From NCBI GenBank assembly GCA_020746995.1, contig JAGPXD010000002.1:5208001-5272000 (forward strand): a stretch of DNA of 64,000 nt, given 5' to 3'. The notes beneath the pieces were generated by a model. That model had not been told where the DNA came from. It did no database searches and saw only the letters and a list, made by a program, of their open reading frames with translations. A program made the position numbers and the translations under genes. This stretch comes from Plectosphaerella cucumerina. Its lineage: Eukaryota > Ascomycota > Sordariomycetes > Glomerellales > Plectosphaerellaceae. Each line of letters opens with the position of its first letter. Within the stretch, counting starts at the first letter, position 1. Below, piece after piece: positions 36,576 through 48,649 of the stretch.

Positions 36576-38515
36576 TCATCTGAATTGCAGCCGGATAATC
36601 GAGAAGAGCATGTTTTGCAACACGTGCAGCATGACGACGATGCTGGTCGGGAGCAGCTCAGGCCAGACAGCGAGGTCGAGCTTGCCCTCCATACCGACGT
36701 CGACGCCGTAGATCCAGCGGATGAGGCCGCGGAGCACCAGCGTCGCAACCAGCTCGCAGGCCCAGGTGACCGACGAGGCGTAGAAGGTGAGCTCAAAGTC
36801 GTACGACTCGGAGGTGTCCTGGTCGGGGTCAAAGGCAAAGTAGGGATAGACGTTCTTGTTGGCGCCAAAGTGGAGGACGAGGACGCTGCCGAGGAAGGCG
36901 GCCATGGAGACGTTCTCGGCCAGGAAACGGATGAAGACGTTGCGGGTGCAGACCTTTTGGTAGCTGGCGTAGGTCTGGGAGGTGAAGCCGAGGGCGCGGA
37001 TGATGCGGTGCCAGAGGGCCGACATTGTGATGGGGGTGACGATGATGAGGATGCTGCTGGAGAGGACCTGGAGGATCAGAAACTGCTGGGGCGAGCGAAG
37101 GCGGGCGTACAGGGCGCGAACGTAAGTCTGGTAGGTGAGCATGAAATATCTGGGTTTTCGTCAGCAGATGAAGCCAGGGACAGACAAGAAGGAAGAGAGT
37201 GGGAGACGCACAGCTTGAAGACCCAGCTCAGGGGGTAGCTCCCCACACGCTCGCCCTCACGGATGCCGAGCAGCCAACCGGTCAGAGCGTCGAGTAGATG
37301 GACTGTGATGACCCAGCTATAGACGTAGACAATGGTCTCGAGGTTGTCGTGGGGGAGGGTGCGCAGGTATATCTCGGCATACGCCTCTCCTATGACGTAG
37401 GCCATGAGGCCGACGAAGAGGGCCAGGCAGAACCAGATGAAGCGCACGAAGCTCGAGGGGAGCCACTTGCTGCGCATACGGACGCCGGCACCGACGCCGG
37501 CAAGGGGCCGCCTTCGCTGCTCACCGACCAGGAAGCCGGCGGCATCGGCGTCCCAGGCCTCGCCGGCGGGCACGTTGCGGCGGCGGTTGTTGGCCCCACG
37601 GGGCGGGGTGGCCTCTGGCTCGCCCGTCCACCACGAGGTGGTGAAGATGCGCTGGGTATCGGAGAGCGTGTGGCGGAGGCTCAGGTGGCGCTGGCTCGTC
37701 ATGAGGATGACGAAGGCAATAGCGACGGGGGCGGCCATGACGATGAAGGACCAGCTGATCCAGGCCGTGTTGTGGACGGTGAGCCAGCGGGCGCTCTCGG
37801 AGTAGTAGAGGGGGATGGGAACGGCGATGGAGGTGATGGCGATGAGGGAGATTGTGGTGACGAAGCCGAGCGACTGGGGCCACCAGTTGAGGCTGTAGAG
37901 ATTGAACATCTTTGTGATGTACATGAGAGCCGTCAGGTTGTAGAAGCCGTAGTAGACGAAGAGGAAGAACCAGAAGTTGACCCGCACGCGCGGTTGTCCG
38001 TGGCCAGGCGTCTTGCCCGAGGGCTCGTCCCCGTCACCGTCGCCGTCGTTGGGCAGCGGGTACTGGGGGAAAGGAATGGCGCACCAGGTGACGGCGAGGG
38101 CAGCGGGGAGGAAGACGAGGACGCCGAAGCGCTTCCACCAGACGTCGATGAGGCGCTTCACGGCGACCTGGCGCGGCTCGATCCAGAGGTCCCTCGTGCT
38201 GCGCCATGACTTCGCCCAGAAACGCGCCCACCTCGCCCTGCCGTGTGCACCGTCTTCATCGTCGTCTTCATCGTCCATGGCGGCCTGAATTTCGTCCTCG
38301 TCGTCAAGCTCAGACGCGAGGATCGCGCCGTAGCCGATGTGGACGCTCCCCCGGCCGTTGCCGATGGCTGAGGAGAGCAGGCCGAGAGCGCCGGCCGAGG
38401 GCCTCCGTGTCAACGGGGGCGGGACGGCGCGGAATCGGCCGAGGAGGGGGGAGGCATCGGGTTGCGGCCGAGAGCGGGACTCGGAGCCCTGGGTGAACTG
38501 GAAGAAGGCCGGCAT
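36576..38515 (-). CDS. Polytopic membrane protein, fungal, unknown function
   Basis: Exons 38515-37212 and 37149-36576 on the minus strand give 625 residues. The N-terminal 130 residues are soluble, with an acidic run (DDEDDDEDGA). About ten hydrophobic spans follow, including FWFFLFVYYGFYNLTALMYI, WSFIVMAAPVAIAFVILM and WVITVHLLDALTGWLLGI, with a basic Arg-rich loop in the middle. The intron (37211-37150) lies between the sixth and seventh hydrophobic blocks and has a clean GTGCGT donor and CAG acceptor. I do not recognise a transporter signature or a named family. No signal peptide is apparent, so insertion would depend on the first span (near VLVFLPAALAVTWCAI). It is transcribed divergently from the arabinitol dehydrogenase gene across a 2.3-kb gap. 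Confidence 0.8.
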
Positions 38516-40844
38516 GTCTGCGGGCCGCGGGCTCGAGGGCCCTCGCCCCGGGGCGGGCGATTATTCGGAGAGGGGAGGAAGAAGCTTCGGCGGTGAGCGG
38601 AGCACCGGGTTGATGTCTGGGTGTAGAGGCTAGGAGGGGGTCATTGGGCCGGCTCGGAGGATGTGGAGTTGGTCGTGAAGTTGCGAGACGGTAGTTGGCG
38701 ATAACAAGCGCGTGGTCGTTCTCAAGCGCGCCACGAGCGGGGAGAAACGCTTCCAACGGGCGGTGGCAGTGTCGGATCAGGTCGTCAGAGGGGCACCGAT
38801 GGCAGTTTTGCCGGTTGTTGCGGGTGCAAGAATGCGTGTCGCCAAGCGCGGTGTGTTTCGAGACACCATGCGAGTCGAGTCGAGTCGAGTCGAGTTCAAT
38901 GTGCAATGCCGTCGTCCAGCGGTCGGGTGTTTCTGGCGCAGGGTCCAGCTCGGACAGGGGTCCGCTGGCTTTCCAGTGGAGGCACGGGCACACTTGACCG
39001 ATGCACGGACGGGCCTGTCACAGCGACCGGCGCCCGATGACTTGAGCTGGTTTATCCGAAGATGTTGCGAGGGGTCGCGCTTTCCATTTTTGCGAACTTG
39101 ATCCAGCAAGTCTATCGGTACCTAGTGAACTTGAGAAGGAATGTCCAAGGAGTGAGGCAGGTGCACTGGGCGTGTGAACTGGTGCCGTGACAGCCAGAAG
39201 GGAGAATCAAGCATTCCCACTGATCGAGCCTCTCTCCGCACTGCATCCTTCAACATGAAGCCCACCTCGATATCTACTCGCACACTCTGGTTGGAGCGGC
39301 ATTCAGCACCGCGATACCGCACAGCTGAACCCTACCATCTCGGAATCACACCTCAGAATAAGGCGACCAGGCGGAGAAATCTTCCAGACACGTCACGACC
39401 ATTTTTGTCCCGCCGTTCGTTCAAAGCACTGGACGGCTCGCGCCATGGCCCGCCTGTTTTCCCGGGCAGTCAAGTGACGCCGACTCGAGTCTCAACTCTC
39501 AAAGCACCGAACCCCGCGCCGGATCAGATCGATTCCCTGCTCATCCCAACGAATACCACATGGCCCGCGCCGATCGTATCCCCGAAAAAGACTCCTTCGC
39601 GGGGAAGCTCATCACCTTCCCCGAGTTCGTCAATATTTTGCAACGAGGCCAGAACGATCGGTCCCCGCCACGCCCGTCTTGCACTAGGACCAGGGGTTTT
39701 TCGTACCACGGTGCCCTGTGAGCACCGCCGATCGAAACTGGGAGCGGGGTTCCTCCAACGGCGGGGTGCAGTGCGGGCAGTGTGCACCGCAGGACGGAGC
39801 TTCTCTTGGACGCGCTTCGTTCACTTCGGTTGCGGCAGCATTGATGGACGGACGGATGACCGCGGATATTCCTGAAGGGGTGTACCCGCCAGTGGAACAT
39901 TCCCCACCTTGCTGCACAACGCGACGCCTCTGCCGACAGCTTCTAGAATCAGACCCAGCCATGTGACTTTGCTGTTTTGCCCAGGGGGCATGGGGGAGCA
40001 GTGGGTGGGGTGCTGCCCTGAGATATCGAACATCTTTCAGGTCTTCTCTGACGTCCAGCAAGGCCTGCCTCTGGTTAGAGGCGTCAACGCAAGCAGGGCG
40101 CCGCACCGGTCATGCAGCTGGCGGGATCCAGCGTCTCGGGGCTCCCACAGAGAACAAGCTTGACCGAACCAAGAAGGCCGCCTCACATCCCAAACATCGT
40201 GTCGAAACACAGGCAGAGCTGCAAGCCTCCCGCGCCAGCAGGTGATACCCTGCCACGCACATCCCGGACATGGCCGGCGCTCACTGGTTGGCGCGCCGGT
40301 GGGAGGGACGCCCTCGGGGGCGGGACAGGACGCGGAGCCGCGCCGTGATTGGCGCGGGAGGACTCTTGTAAGCGGTCGCTGGACGAGTCGGTCTTACAGC
40401 GACCGAAGTCGTGGGTGACCCCCCACCACAGCCGACGAGCTTTGATGCGCTCGGCGCGATTCCTCGACTCGAAGTGTGGGGTTTATCCAGCTTGCGCCCA
40501 GAGAGCCCGAGGGGTTGCCGACAAGAGTTGGAGACAATTTATATTCGCGCCGGACCGCCCAGGGCTCGCCCGAGGGCGGCTCGTCTGGTTGATGTGGGTG
40601 TGTCTATGCCGTGTTCCATCAAAACCCTGAGCGTGCCCAGAAACATCTCCTCCATCCTCATCTTCTCGATCTTCCCCTCCCCATTGCTGAAAGCTGCCCC
40701 GCGAACCAATCCTCCGTTCACTGCCTCCGCTGTTCTCCCTTGGTCTGTTGCTGATTCTCGCCGTCATCTGGAGCCGCGCGCATCCGCCTTGGGACTCTCA
40801 CCTCTCCCGTACCCAACAGAATCACAACCCCCCTTCTCTTCACA
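38516..40844. other. Divergent 2.3-kb intergenic region
   Basis: Upstream region shared by the membrane protein (-) and L-arabinitol dehydrogenase (+). Contains (CGAGT)5 at 38871-38895, an ATTGG (reverse CCAAT) at 40348-40352 inside the inverted repeat GCGCC-GTGATT-GGCGC, and an AT-rich TTTATATT near 40538. No convincing gene, despite one 233-codon open frame at 39174-39875 that looks random. Confidence 0.5.
38871..38895 (+). repeat. (CGAGT)5 pentanucleotide repeat
   Basis: Five exact CGAGT units, 356 bp upstream of the membrane protein start codon on the opposite strand. Confidence 0.9.
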
Positions 40845-42067
40845 ATGGCCGCGCCGCAGGTTGATGGTCAGGCCGAGACCAACGGTGTCAATGGCGTCCA
40901 CAGCAACGGCACTGTCAAGGCGGCAACAAAGTCCAACATTGGCGTCTTCACAAACCCGAAGCACGACCTGTGGATCAACGAGGCCGAGCCTACGCTGGAG
41001 CAGGTTCAGTCCAAGGAGACTCTGAAGGTCGGCGAGGTCACCGTTGCCATCCGGAGTACCGGCATTTGCGGGTGAGTGGCAGTATTCCACGTCTTTTTCA
41101 TTCATGACACCGCCAGCTGACAGCGGTGAATAACAGCTCCGACATTCACTTTTGGTGCCATGGCTGCATCGGCCCCATGATCGTCGAGGACGACCACATC
41201 CTCGGCCACGAGTCGGCCGGCGACGTCATCGCCGTGCACGAGAGCGTCACCCACCTCAAGGTCGGCGACCGCGTCGCCATCGAGCCCAACGTCATCTGCA
41301 ACGCGTGCGAGCCTTGCCTCACGGGCCGCTACAATGGCTGCGAAAAGGTCGAGTTCCTCTCGACGCCGCCCGTCCCCGGCCTGCTCCGCCGTTACGTCAA
41401 CCACCCCGCCGTCTGGTGCCACAAGATCGGCGACATGTCCTACGAGGACGGCGCCATGCTGGAGCCGCTGAGCGTCGCCCTGGCCGGCATGCAGCGCGCC
41501 GGCGTCCGCCTCGGCGACCCCGTCCTCATCTGCGGCGCCGGTCCCATCGGCCTCATCACCCTCCTCTGCTCCGCCGCCGCCGGCGCCTGCCCCATCGTCA
41601 TCACCGACATTGACGAGGGTCGCCTGGCCTTCGCCAAGGAGCTCGTGCCCTCGGTCATCACGCACAAGGTCGAGCGCGCCTCGGCCGAGGACGCCGGCAA
41701 GGCCATCGTCGCCTCCTTCGGCGGCGTCGAGCCCGCCGTGGCCCTCGAGTGCACCGGCGTCGAGAGCAGCATCGCCGCCGCCATCTGGGCGTGCAAGTTC
41801 GGCGGCAAGGTCTTCATCATCGGCGTCGGCAAGAACGAGATCAACATCCCCTTCATGCGCGCCAGCGTCCGCGAGATCGACATCCAGCTGCAGTACCGCT
41901 ACTGCAACACGTGGCCCCGCGCCATCCGCCTCGTCGAGAGCGGCGTCATCAGCCTCTCCAAGCTCGTCACCCACCGCTTCAAGCTCGAGGATGCCCTGAA
42001 GGCATTTGAGACGGCCAAGGACCCCAAGACGGGGGCGATCAAGGTTCAGATTCAGAGCCTGGACTGA
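40845..42067 (+). CDS. lad1: L-arabinitol 4-dehydrogenase
   Basis: Cytosolic NAD-dependent medium-chain dehydrogenase that oxidises L-arabinitol to L-xylulose, the second step of fungal L-arabinose catabolism. Two exons (40845-41071, 41137-42067) give 385 residues. Catalytic-zinc ligands are Cys75 (STGICGSD) and His100-Glu101 (GHESAGD); structural-zinc cysteines are 130, 133, 136 and 144. The Rossmann motif GAGPIGL and the acidic ITDIDEGRL after it indicate NAD rather than NADP use. The core (SNIGVFTNPKHDLW, TPPVPGLLRRYVNHPAVWCH, QLQYRYCNTWPRAIRLVESG) matches the LAD family closely rather than xylitol or sorbitol dehydrogenase. The N-terminal 30 residues (Asn/Gly/Val-rich) are an extension beyond the usual start. 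The intron splits the Gly codon after Cys75. No other pentose-pathway gene is adjacent. Confidence 0.93.
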
Positions 42068-42789
42068 GGGGGGCACGGAGGGTGACTGGGAACTGGAAGG
42101 CGTTTGGTGATGGAAGGGTTAGGGCGTGAGGTGCTGGTGCTGAGGATTGATGTTTGAGCATGGCCAATACATGATGATTGCACATCTACAACGTGGTTCG
42201 GCAATTTGACTGAGAATCATGTTTGATGCTTGACTTGTCGGGTAAATGCCTGGTCGAAGCTGCTGAGGAGGGAAAAGCCTAGGGATGGAATGTGAGCTGG
42301 AGACTATCGGGAATACGCGTCCGTTCCACCGCAAACTGTTAGTGCGCCGATCATCGCGAAGCTCGGGCCTCTCTCTCTCATTGACTCGACCCTGATTGGC
42401 CACTGGGTCTTGCTCGCAGCCACCTGCTTTTCTCCCGTGCTCCGGCGCCCGGCCTCGAGGGAAGCTGGAGCTCAGCAGCGGCACCTGGCAGCGTCCGGAA
42501 CTGGCCGCCCGCCCGGGAAGCGAAATCTTCCGAGCTCTTTTTTTCACAATCACCTCACCCTTCCGACCCGGCCTCACCTATCCTATCCCAATCTACGCAA
42601 ACCACTCCTCCTAATCCACCCCCGGATCCCCCCTCGCATCAATTGGCCGCCAGCCGAAGCTCCGACACCATCGCCCGGAGCTTGCCAGCACAGTCGCCAT
42701 CTCGAAACATCCCTTTCGAAGACTCAATCGACCTCCCCCGACAACGCGCCAATCTGTCCATTCCCTCCCCTTCAACCTCCCCCATCAAC
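42068..42789. other. Intergenic: LAD 3' flank and ATP synthase subunit g promoter
   Basis: 722 bases without a coding gene. Two ATTGG (reverse CCAAT) elements at 42395-42399 and 42642-42646 precede the subunit g gene, and the last 250 bases are C/T-rich. CCAAT boxes are typical HAP-complex sites of respiratory genes; occupancy is inferred. Confidence 0.5.
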
Positions 42790-43527
42790 ATGTCTGCCGT
42801 CGCCGCCCGCCCCCTGCTGCGGTCCTCCGCCCGCTTCAGCGCCCGCCGCTTCCAGTCCACGACGACCCAGAAGGCCGCTGAGGCCACCAAGGAGGCTGCC
42901 TCGGACGCCTCGAGCAAGGCCGCCCAGGGCCTCAGCCGCGTCACCAGCTCCGCCGGCCCTGCCATTGCCGGCGCCGCCCGCGGTGTCGGCAACGCCCTGA
43001 GCAAGGTCGGCGGACGCACCGGCCGTCTGGTCGGCTTCGTTGAGAGTGTGTGGCCCTCCGAGCTTCGAGAGAGGGATCGTTGCTGACATGTCACCTCTCT
43101 ACAGAGCAACTCCCCACCGTTATCTACTACTCCAAGGTCGGTGCCGAGGTTACCAAGATCGTCTTCCGCGGCCAGAAGATGGCTCCCCCGTAAGCCTACC
43201 CTATCATATACAACCCCCATTCCCAATGCTGACGACAGATCCGCCAGTCCCCTGGCCACCTTCCAGAGCTACTTCGGCAACGCCGCCCAGTCCCTCAAGA
43301 ACCCCAGCGCCCTCCTCAGCACCGCCTCCCAGACTGCCTCGTCCGCCGCCTCCACGGCCACCCAGCAGCCCACCGCCATCCTCCAGCGCCTCCGCAACCT
43401 GAACAAGGCCTCCCTCGTCGCCGGCGGCGTCGTCGCCGCCGAGTGCCTCGGCTTCTTCACCGTCGGCGAGATGATCGGCCGCCTCAAGATCGTCGGCTAC
43501 CACGGCGAGACCCACGCCGCCCACTAA
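42790..43527 (+). CDS. ATP20: Mitochondrial F1Fo ATP synthase subunit g
   Basis: Inner-membrane subunit that promotes dimerisation of ATP synthase and so shapes cristae. Three exons (42790-43045, 43105-43189, 43239-43527) give 209 residues. The N-terminus is an Arg/Ser/Ala presequence (LLRSSARFSARRFQS) with a likely cleavage near residue 22, followed by an Ala/Ser/Lys-rich helix. The family core begins at VGKVGG-like sequence and includes LPTVIYYSKVGAEVTKIV and the C-terminal membrane span VVAAECLGFFTVGEMIGR, whose small residues suit helix packing with subunit e. It is longer than the yeast protein (about 115 residues), mainly through the N-terminal region, as is usual in filamentous fungi. 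Short 59- and 49-nt introns. It is co-directional with the LAD gene but functionally unrelated. Confidence 0.92.
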
Positions 43528-45608
43528 GCGATTGTATCAGGTGATATCTGGTGTTTCTTGCTGGGGCGGAGCCGAGGAGGAGAGAGAATATCGGGGGGTG
43601 GCGGAAGCGTACTAATCGCAAGTCGATGTTTTTCTTCTTGGGAAAACAAATCCACGGAAACGAGAGGGAACCGGAAATAGACGCGCCATACCGGTCGGGG
43701 GGGCGGCGGTCGTTCTCGGGGCAGTGGAAAACCTGGCCAGAGACGGTCGTGATCAACCATGTCACCCAGACTCTGGTCGGAGGAACGGAAAAGGGGGCGG
43801 TATGACTGACGTCTTTCCCGCCCCCTTCGCCGATCAGACCATCCCCCCTAAAGCGACTGAGGAGTCCTTCGCGAGGCTGAGCTTTTCTTTTGTAGACCTT
43901 GTACATCAACCCATGGCGGCAGTCGAGCCGCTGCTTCTCCGGGACTGGAGATGAATGAGAACAGACAAACTATAGAACGGTGTCGCGCATTTTCCGTGAC
44001 GAGGTGGCCATGGTCCTGTTCTCGGTGCTGCCGGACTGGCGCCACCGCGTGATATGCCGTCAACAACAGCCTCATCGTCCAAGGTCAGATCGCGAAACAA
44101 CCGGCCCCAAACCATGCGGCCTCCGTCACATAGAAACATGAGACCTGCCCTAAATCGACCGGTGACGGGCCGCAGAACAGGTCTTCTCCCGACCCGAACG
44201 GCCCATTATCCGCGCATGGCCGCCGCATCCATGGCCGGCCTCGCCGCGGCCTCTTGCTTTTTTTTTTCCAGCCCCCCTCATTGATCACCACAACAACACG
44301 CCGCAACGATGGAGCATAAACAACCCACTCGGGCATCCACGAGACAAGATCGAGGCAACTTTGACGTATATCCCCCGATCGACCTGTTGGTGGCGGCTGC
44401 ACGTCATGCATCAAACCATCACCAACGGCCATGCCCACCCTCCTCGCCGAGGCAGGTGTCAAGAAAGATGGCCATGCCGCCTCGCCTCATCACGAGAAGG
44501 TGTCCCTTCTAGGTAGATACAGGCATCATAGGGCACCCTCGCCCGCTGTTGGCGCTAGTCAAGGCATCCATATGGTCCGAATGAGCCCTCCAGCCTCCGG
44601 AATAGGACATGTGTGCGGCGCTGCATTGCCAGCTGTCCCGCATACGCTGGCCGAGGCATGCCAGCGGCGTCATATGACCGGGATCAGGGGTTCACGATGG
44701 GCTCGTCTGTCAACGGTGTCTCCGGTCCGCTGCCGCGGCCTTCTCGTCCCAGCATGCCGGGACGGATGCAAGAGGGTGTGCTGGGAACAACGAGGCAGCG
44801 ATGCAAGGCATATTGACCCCCCAACCGCCTCTTTGTGCATGCAGCCCCTTCTCGGTGAGTTCTGTCTTCTCAATTGGAAGCCTGTTGCATATGGTCCCCA
44901 TCCACCCTGTCCAGGTTGGTGATTCATATGCGTGCTTCACACCACCAGCAGAGCGTGTTATTCAGACTCTGCATGGATGGGCTGTTCTGAGGCGGCGTGC
45001 TCTGGATCATCTGGTTTCGACTCGTCATCTGTGTGAAAAGCCGAATACAGGCGAGCGATTGTGTACGGCTTGATTGTCTCGCTGTTTCCTGATCTATCAT
45101 CATGTTTGTGCCTCTGATAGCCATACACCCACCCCCTGGCCATCCAACATCACGATGGCAACCCACCATGTGAGAAGCTTGGCTGCATAGAAGCTCTTTG
45201 GAAAGGTGTGGCAACAATGAGACTATGGCACATTTCGTCCGCAGGAGGTGACCGTCACTGCCACTCTCTCTGTCGGGTGAGAACGCTCTCAAACAACTGC
45301 GGACTGATGTTGTTGCTGCAACGACAAGTCACAAACTGCAGTGATTTCACGCCGTGCCTTCCAGAGAAAAGACGAAATGTAGCAAGATTGTTTGTAATGT
45401 AGTCAATTAAATCATGTCAACTCTCGTGAAATTGGGGTATCTGCCTGCGAAAAAACATCTCTAAATGGGGTTTGAGACGACACACGCTTCGCAGTGACAG
45501 CAGCTCTTTTCTGGCGTGCAGCAGGATGTCGAAGTACGGAGAGACTTGACGGCGGAGAACAACCATGACGGGTGACGTGGAGGTAGATGATATCGTCGCT
45601 CGCTATCA
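43528..45608. other. 2.1-kb convergent intergenic region
   Basis: Lies between the 3' ends of the subunit g gene and the minus-strand methyltransferase gene. I see no convincing gene, RNA or repeat. A short minus-strand open frame near 43906-44139 has a protein-like stretch but no supporting exon. Confidence 0.5.
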
Positions 45609-46892
45609 CTAGGCGTTGGGCTTCTGTGCGGTCCAGATAAACCTATCCATGGGTCAGTCTCTCAAATCCAAATATCACCAAGGGTAAGGTTGTCAAGGAA
45701 CGTACAGTCTGCAGTATGCATGATACCTCAGAGTGCAGAGCTCTTTCTTGACGTCGGCGTTGAGTCGTGCCACATCTTTTGCGGGCCATCGCTCTATTCT
45801 CGTGAACGGCGCCATACTCATCGCCTCAAGCGAGCCCGTCAGGCCGTGGTTGAAGGCTCGGCCTAGGAAGGTGTCGTGCGCATCTTTGTTCCAGGGGTTG
45901 ACGGGCAGCTTGACCACGGACTCGGTGATGTTGGTGAATCCGGCCGCTCTCATGTCCTGCTTCGTCCTCTCCGTGATGTCCATCGGCATGCCCGCAGCAT
46001 GCATGGCCCGGTGAAGTGTGTTGCTCCAGAGGTGCATGCTCGCGTCGGGAGGGACCGAGTTGTCGTCCGTGAAGAACTTCCACTCAATCTCGACGTGCTC
46101 CAAGGTTGCACCCGGCTTCATATGTCTGCAGAGAGGAGTCAAAACGAAGTTCTCGTCGAGCTCTTGGCCTGGGAACATACCTGAAAGCCTTCCTGTAAAG
46201 CTCAGGCCAGTCTCGGATGGACCCGAGAAGCATCTGGATGTGGACAAAGTCAAACTCATTCGGCGACAATTGCCAAGGTTCCTCGATGTCTTGTTGACGG
46301 AATTGAACGGTAGAAGGCACGCTTGGTCGAGTCAGTGGATTGGACACACGTAGACTTGCTGCACTTACACTGGTGGCTGGATGTAGGCCAGATCCAGACC
46401 GAGGATCTGGCCGTGGTTGTCTGTGCTTTTCCAGAGCGCACTAAAAAGATCAGTCAGGCAGGTGCCTCTTCGGGCGATCTGGGGAGAAGCCATACTCGGA
46501 TGCGTCAATCGCCCAGATACCGGTTCCTGTGCCGAGATCGAGAACTCTTGCCCTATCAGGTACGGGGCGTTCCCAGTGTCTGTGGCCCCGCGCTGCGAAT
46601 ATGACGGCGTGGAAGCAGTCCAACCTCTCCTTTTCTTCCTGTAGACGTACGCAAAGCATGTTAGTAGTTGCCGGCGCGTGTGGTTTTTGGCTTCCAATTA
46701 CCTCGTCGATGGGGAAAAAGTAGCGTCCACGGCGGAATGTCCCGTACTGACGGCCGTTCTCCTCAAAGAACGCGACACCGGATGCCGCACTGCAACCACA
46801 TGGGCTTCGTTAGCCTTGTGTCTCGTGTGGATGGCTACTATACTCTTGCTCCCAGGAAGAGAAACGCACCCGTTCTGAGACATGACTGTCAT
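45609..46892 (-). CDS. SAM-dependent methyltransferase, LaeA-like (TAM) family, seven exons
   Basis: Minus-strand exons 46892-46870, 46789-46702, 46638-46496, 46440-46369, 46321-46181, 46125-45706 and 45642-45609 join to 306 residues. No exon over 420 nt exists, so no single open frame reveals the gene. The reading frame and GT/AG sites agree at all six introns. Early conserved block ENGRQYGTFRRGRYFFPIDE, then SAM motif I VLDLGTGTGIWAIDASD (about 69-85), the post-I acidic GLDLAYIQPP, then FRQQDIEEPW and the catalytic-fold segment FDFVHIQMLLGSIRDW, ending in a hydrophobic strand (LFIWTAQKP). This is the order seen in LaeA-like fungal methyltransferases. The substrate is unknown; family members act in secondary metabolism or its regulation. 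It stands alone, with no polyketide or peptide synthetase nearby. Not LaeA itself as far as can be judged. Confidence 0.85.
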
Positions 46893-47417
46893 GGACTGGA
46901 GATGGCGGGGTGGTATATGTCAAGGTGTTGAACGCCTAGCGATGAGGGCCTGGGGCCAGTGTCTGGAAGATACGGCGTTCGATGCAGGGCTGATGTGGGT
47001 GCTCGGAATTGAGTGCATCCAGGGGCGCAATACATGCGCGTCGGTTGTCAAGTAACGATGGTGATTGGAGGCGAGAGTGATCGGAGGGTCTGCCTCTGCG
47101 TGGTACGCTGGAAATTCTCGCGACGATCCTGGAGAAGGGCGGCTGAGCTTAACGGGGTCCCTTTCCCACAGAGTTAGCTCCTCGGCTGTGAGAATCGATA
47201 GGCGTGCTAAAGAGCACAGCTGACACAAAAATGATGCTGATCCTTCACTGGAAGCTTGATGAGGGGTCGAGGCAGGGTGAAGCCAGTGGGGAGAAAAAGG
47301 GGGAGTGAAATGTCTTGGGCAAGAGATTTGGATGGGAAACGAGATGATGGAGGTACAGCCTGCAGTAGGTCATGTACGTCGGGTATGGTCATGAAAGGAG
47401 CAATGGCCTCCTCCTCC

Positions 47418-47425
47418 CTTTTATG
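47418..47425 (-). promoter_or_regulatory. TATA-like element possibly serving the methyltransferase gene
   Basis: CATAAAAG on the minus strand, 526 nt before the methyltransferase ATG (46892), followed by a C/T-rich leader-like stretch. The distance would mean a leader of roughly 490 nt. Weak evidence. Confidence 0.3.
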
Positions 47426-47990
47426 GGGCTGACGGGGTTTGACCTGACCATCGAGGGTGTGTGTAGTGCTCGTAGCTGTTGCGGCGTGTGATCTGGGAGG
47501 AGCAAAAAGTGGTGGATGAAGGAAGCACCGCGAATGTGATGAGGGCCAACGGCGGAAAGCAAGCATGGGAGGAGGCGCGTTGCGTGGTCCAGCCGGCCCG
47601 GTGTGGTCTGGTCTGGTGGTCTGGCTGGGGGTAGCAGAGATCGAGCGCCGGCCGCGACAACTTTTCGACGTGCGCAAGGTGAGGGCAGCCGTCGGAGGCG
47701 AGGCTTGTCTCCAGCACCGAAGCCCCGCGCTACTTCTGGTTTCACGCGCGCCAGGGCCAGGGGCAGGGCCGGCCGTTTCTCACGAGGGCACATGCAGGTG
47801 TCTCGGCGGGACGAGTCGCGGTGGCCGTGTTTTCGGGGTGCGGGAAAAGGGCCACCTATGACACGACAACCTGCAGGGCCCGCCAACGAACATTGATCGA
47901 GCCGGCCGGCGGACCGTGGTGCGGGCCGGAACAGCCCCCAACCTGACCCAGCCCAGGTCGGCAAGGCACGTAGGGCGCCAATTCCTGTGT

Positions 47991-48018
47991 GTGCTGCGTG
48001 CTGCGTGCTGCGTGCATG
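47991..48018 (+). repeat. Heptanucleotide tandem repeat (GTGCTGC)
   Basis: Three exact GTGCTGC units followed by a degenerate fourth (GTGCATGC). Confidence 0.85.
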
Positions 48019-48649
48019 CCGGCGCCGCGCATTTTTGCCCTCGCGGGGGGGTGGCGGGCGGCCGGCGGCGGCGGACAGGCGAGGAAATTATATGGGGAAA
48101 GCCGACAAGACGTTGTTGGCCCGAAAGACAGTACCTGCATGGAGCGGTGACAACGTTTCGAAAGCCACCGGTGCCCAACTGCGTCTGGTCGATACGGCAT
48201 GGCAGCGCATCCCTTGTATCAACCCCCTCCTCGCTGACCTGAATCGGGTAGCAAACAAGAGGTGACCCCAGCTTTGGGCTGCAGACGGGCGGGCAGACGG
48301 GCCATGTTTTGGGGCCGCAGCTCGAAAATGACAACGCAGAATGGGAAGACTGTGATTGAGATGACGTACTGACTTGTGTTCTGTTCAGCTCTGTGATGGC
48401 TGGTGCATGTGGCTTCCGGGGCTTTTGCCTGATGCAATACCTCCCTTCCTGACAAGGGCTCGTCGACAAAACTCAACGCCGTGCCCAGTAGAGGATGGGT
48501 GTCGTACGGAGACAGAGATGGCTGGTGCCACAGGGCGCCAGACGGAATTGCTGGTGACTGACTGGCCGCCTGCTTCTTCCCGGCGTACCGCTCGCAATGG
48601 CCTGATGAAATTCCGGAACTCGATTATTGATGGTGGATTTTCCTTCCTC

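Noticed and set aside
38871..38895. CRISPR-like direct repeat
   Set aside because: It is a simple pentanucleotide microsatellite without spacers, and the genome is eukaryotic.
39174..39875. 233-codon open frame between the membrane protein and LAD genes
   Set aside because: Random amino-acid texture rich in Ser/Arg/Pro, no intron support, no family.
41102..42076. 324-codon open frame antisense to L-arabinitol dehydrogenase
   Set aside because: It mirrors a certain gene with GC-rich third positions, which removes stops on the opposite strand. The translation is repetitive in Ala/Gly/Asp/Val and matches no family.
43906..44139. Short minus-strand frame with a protein-like stretch
   Set aside because: The remainder is random and no neighbouring exon extends it.
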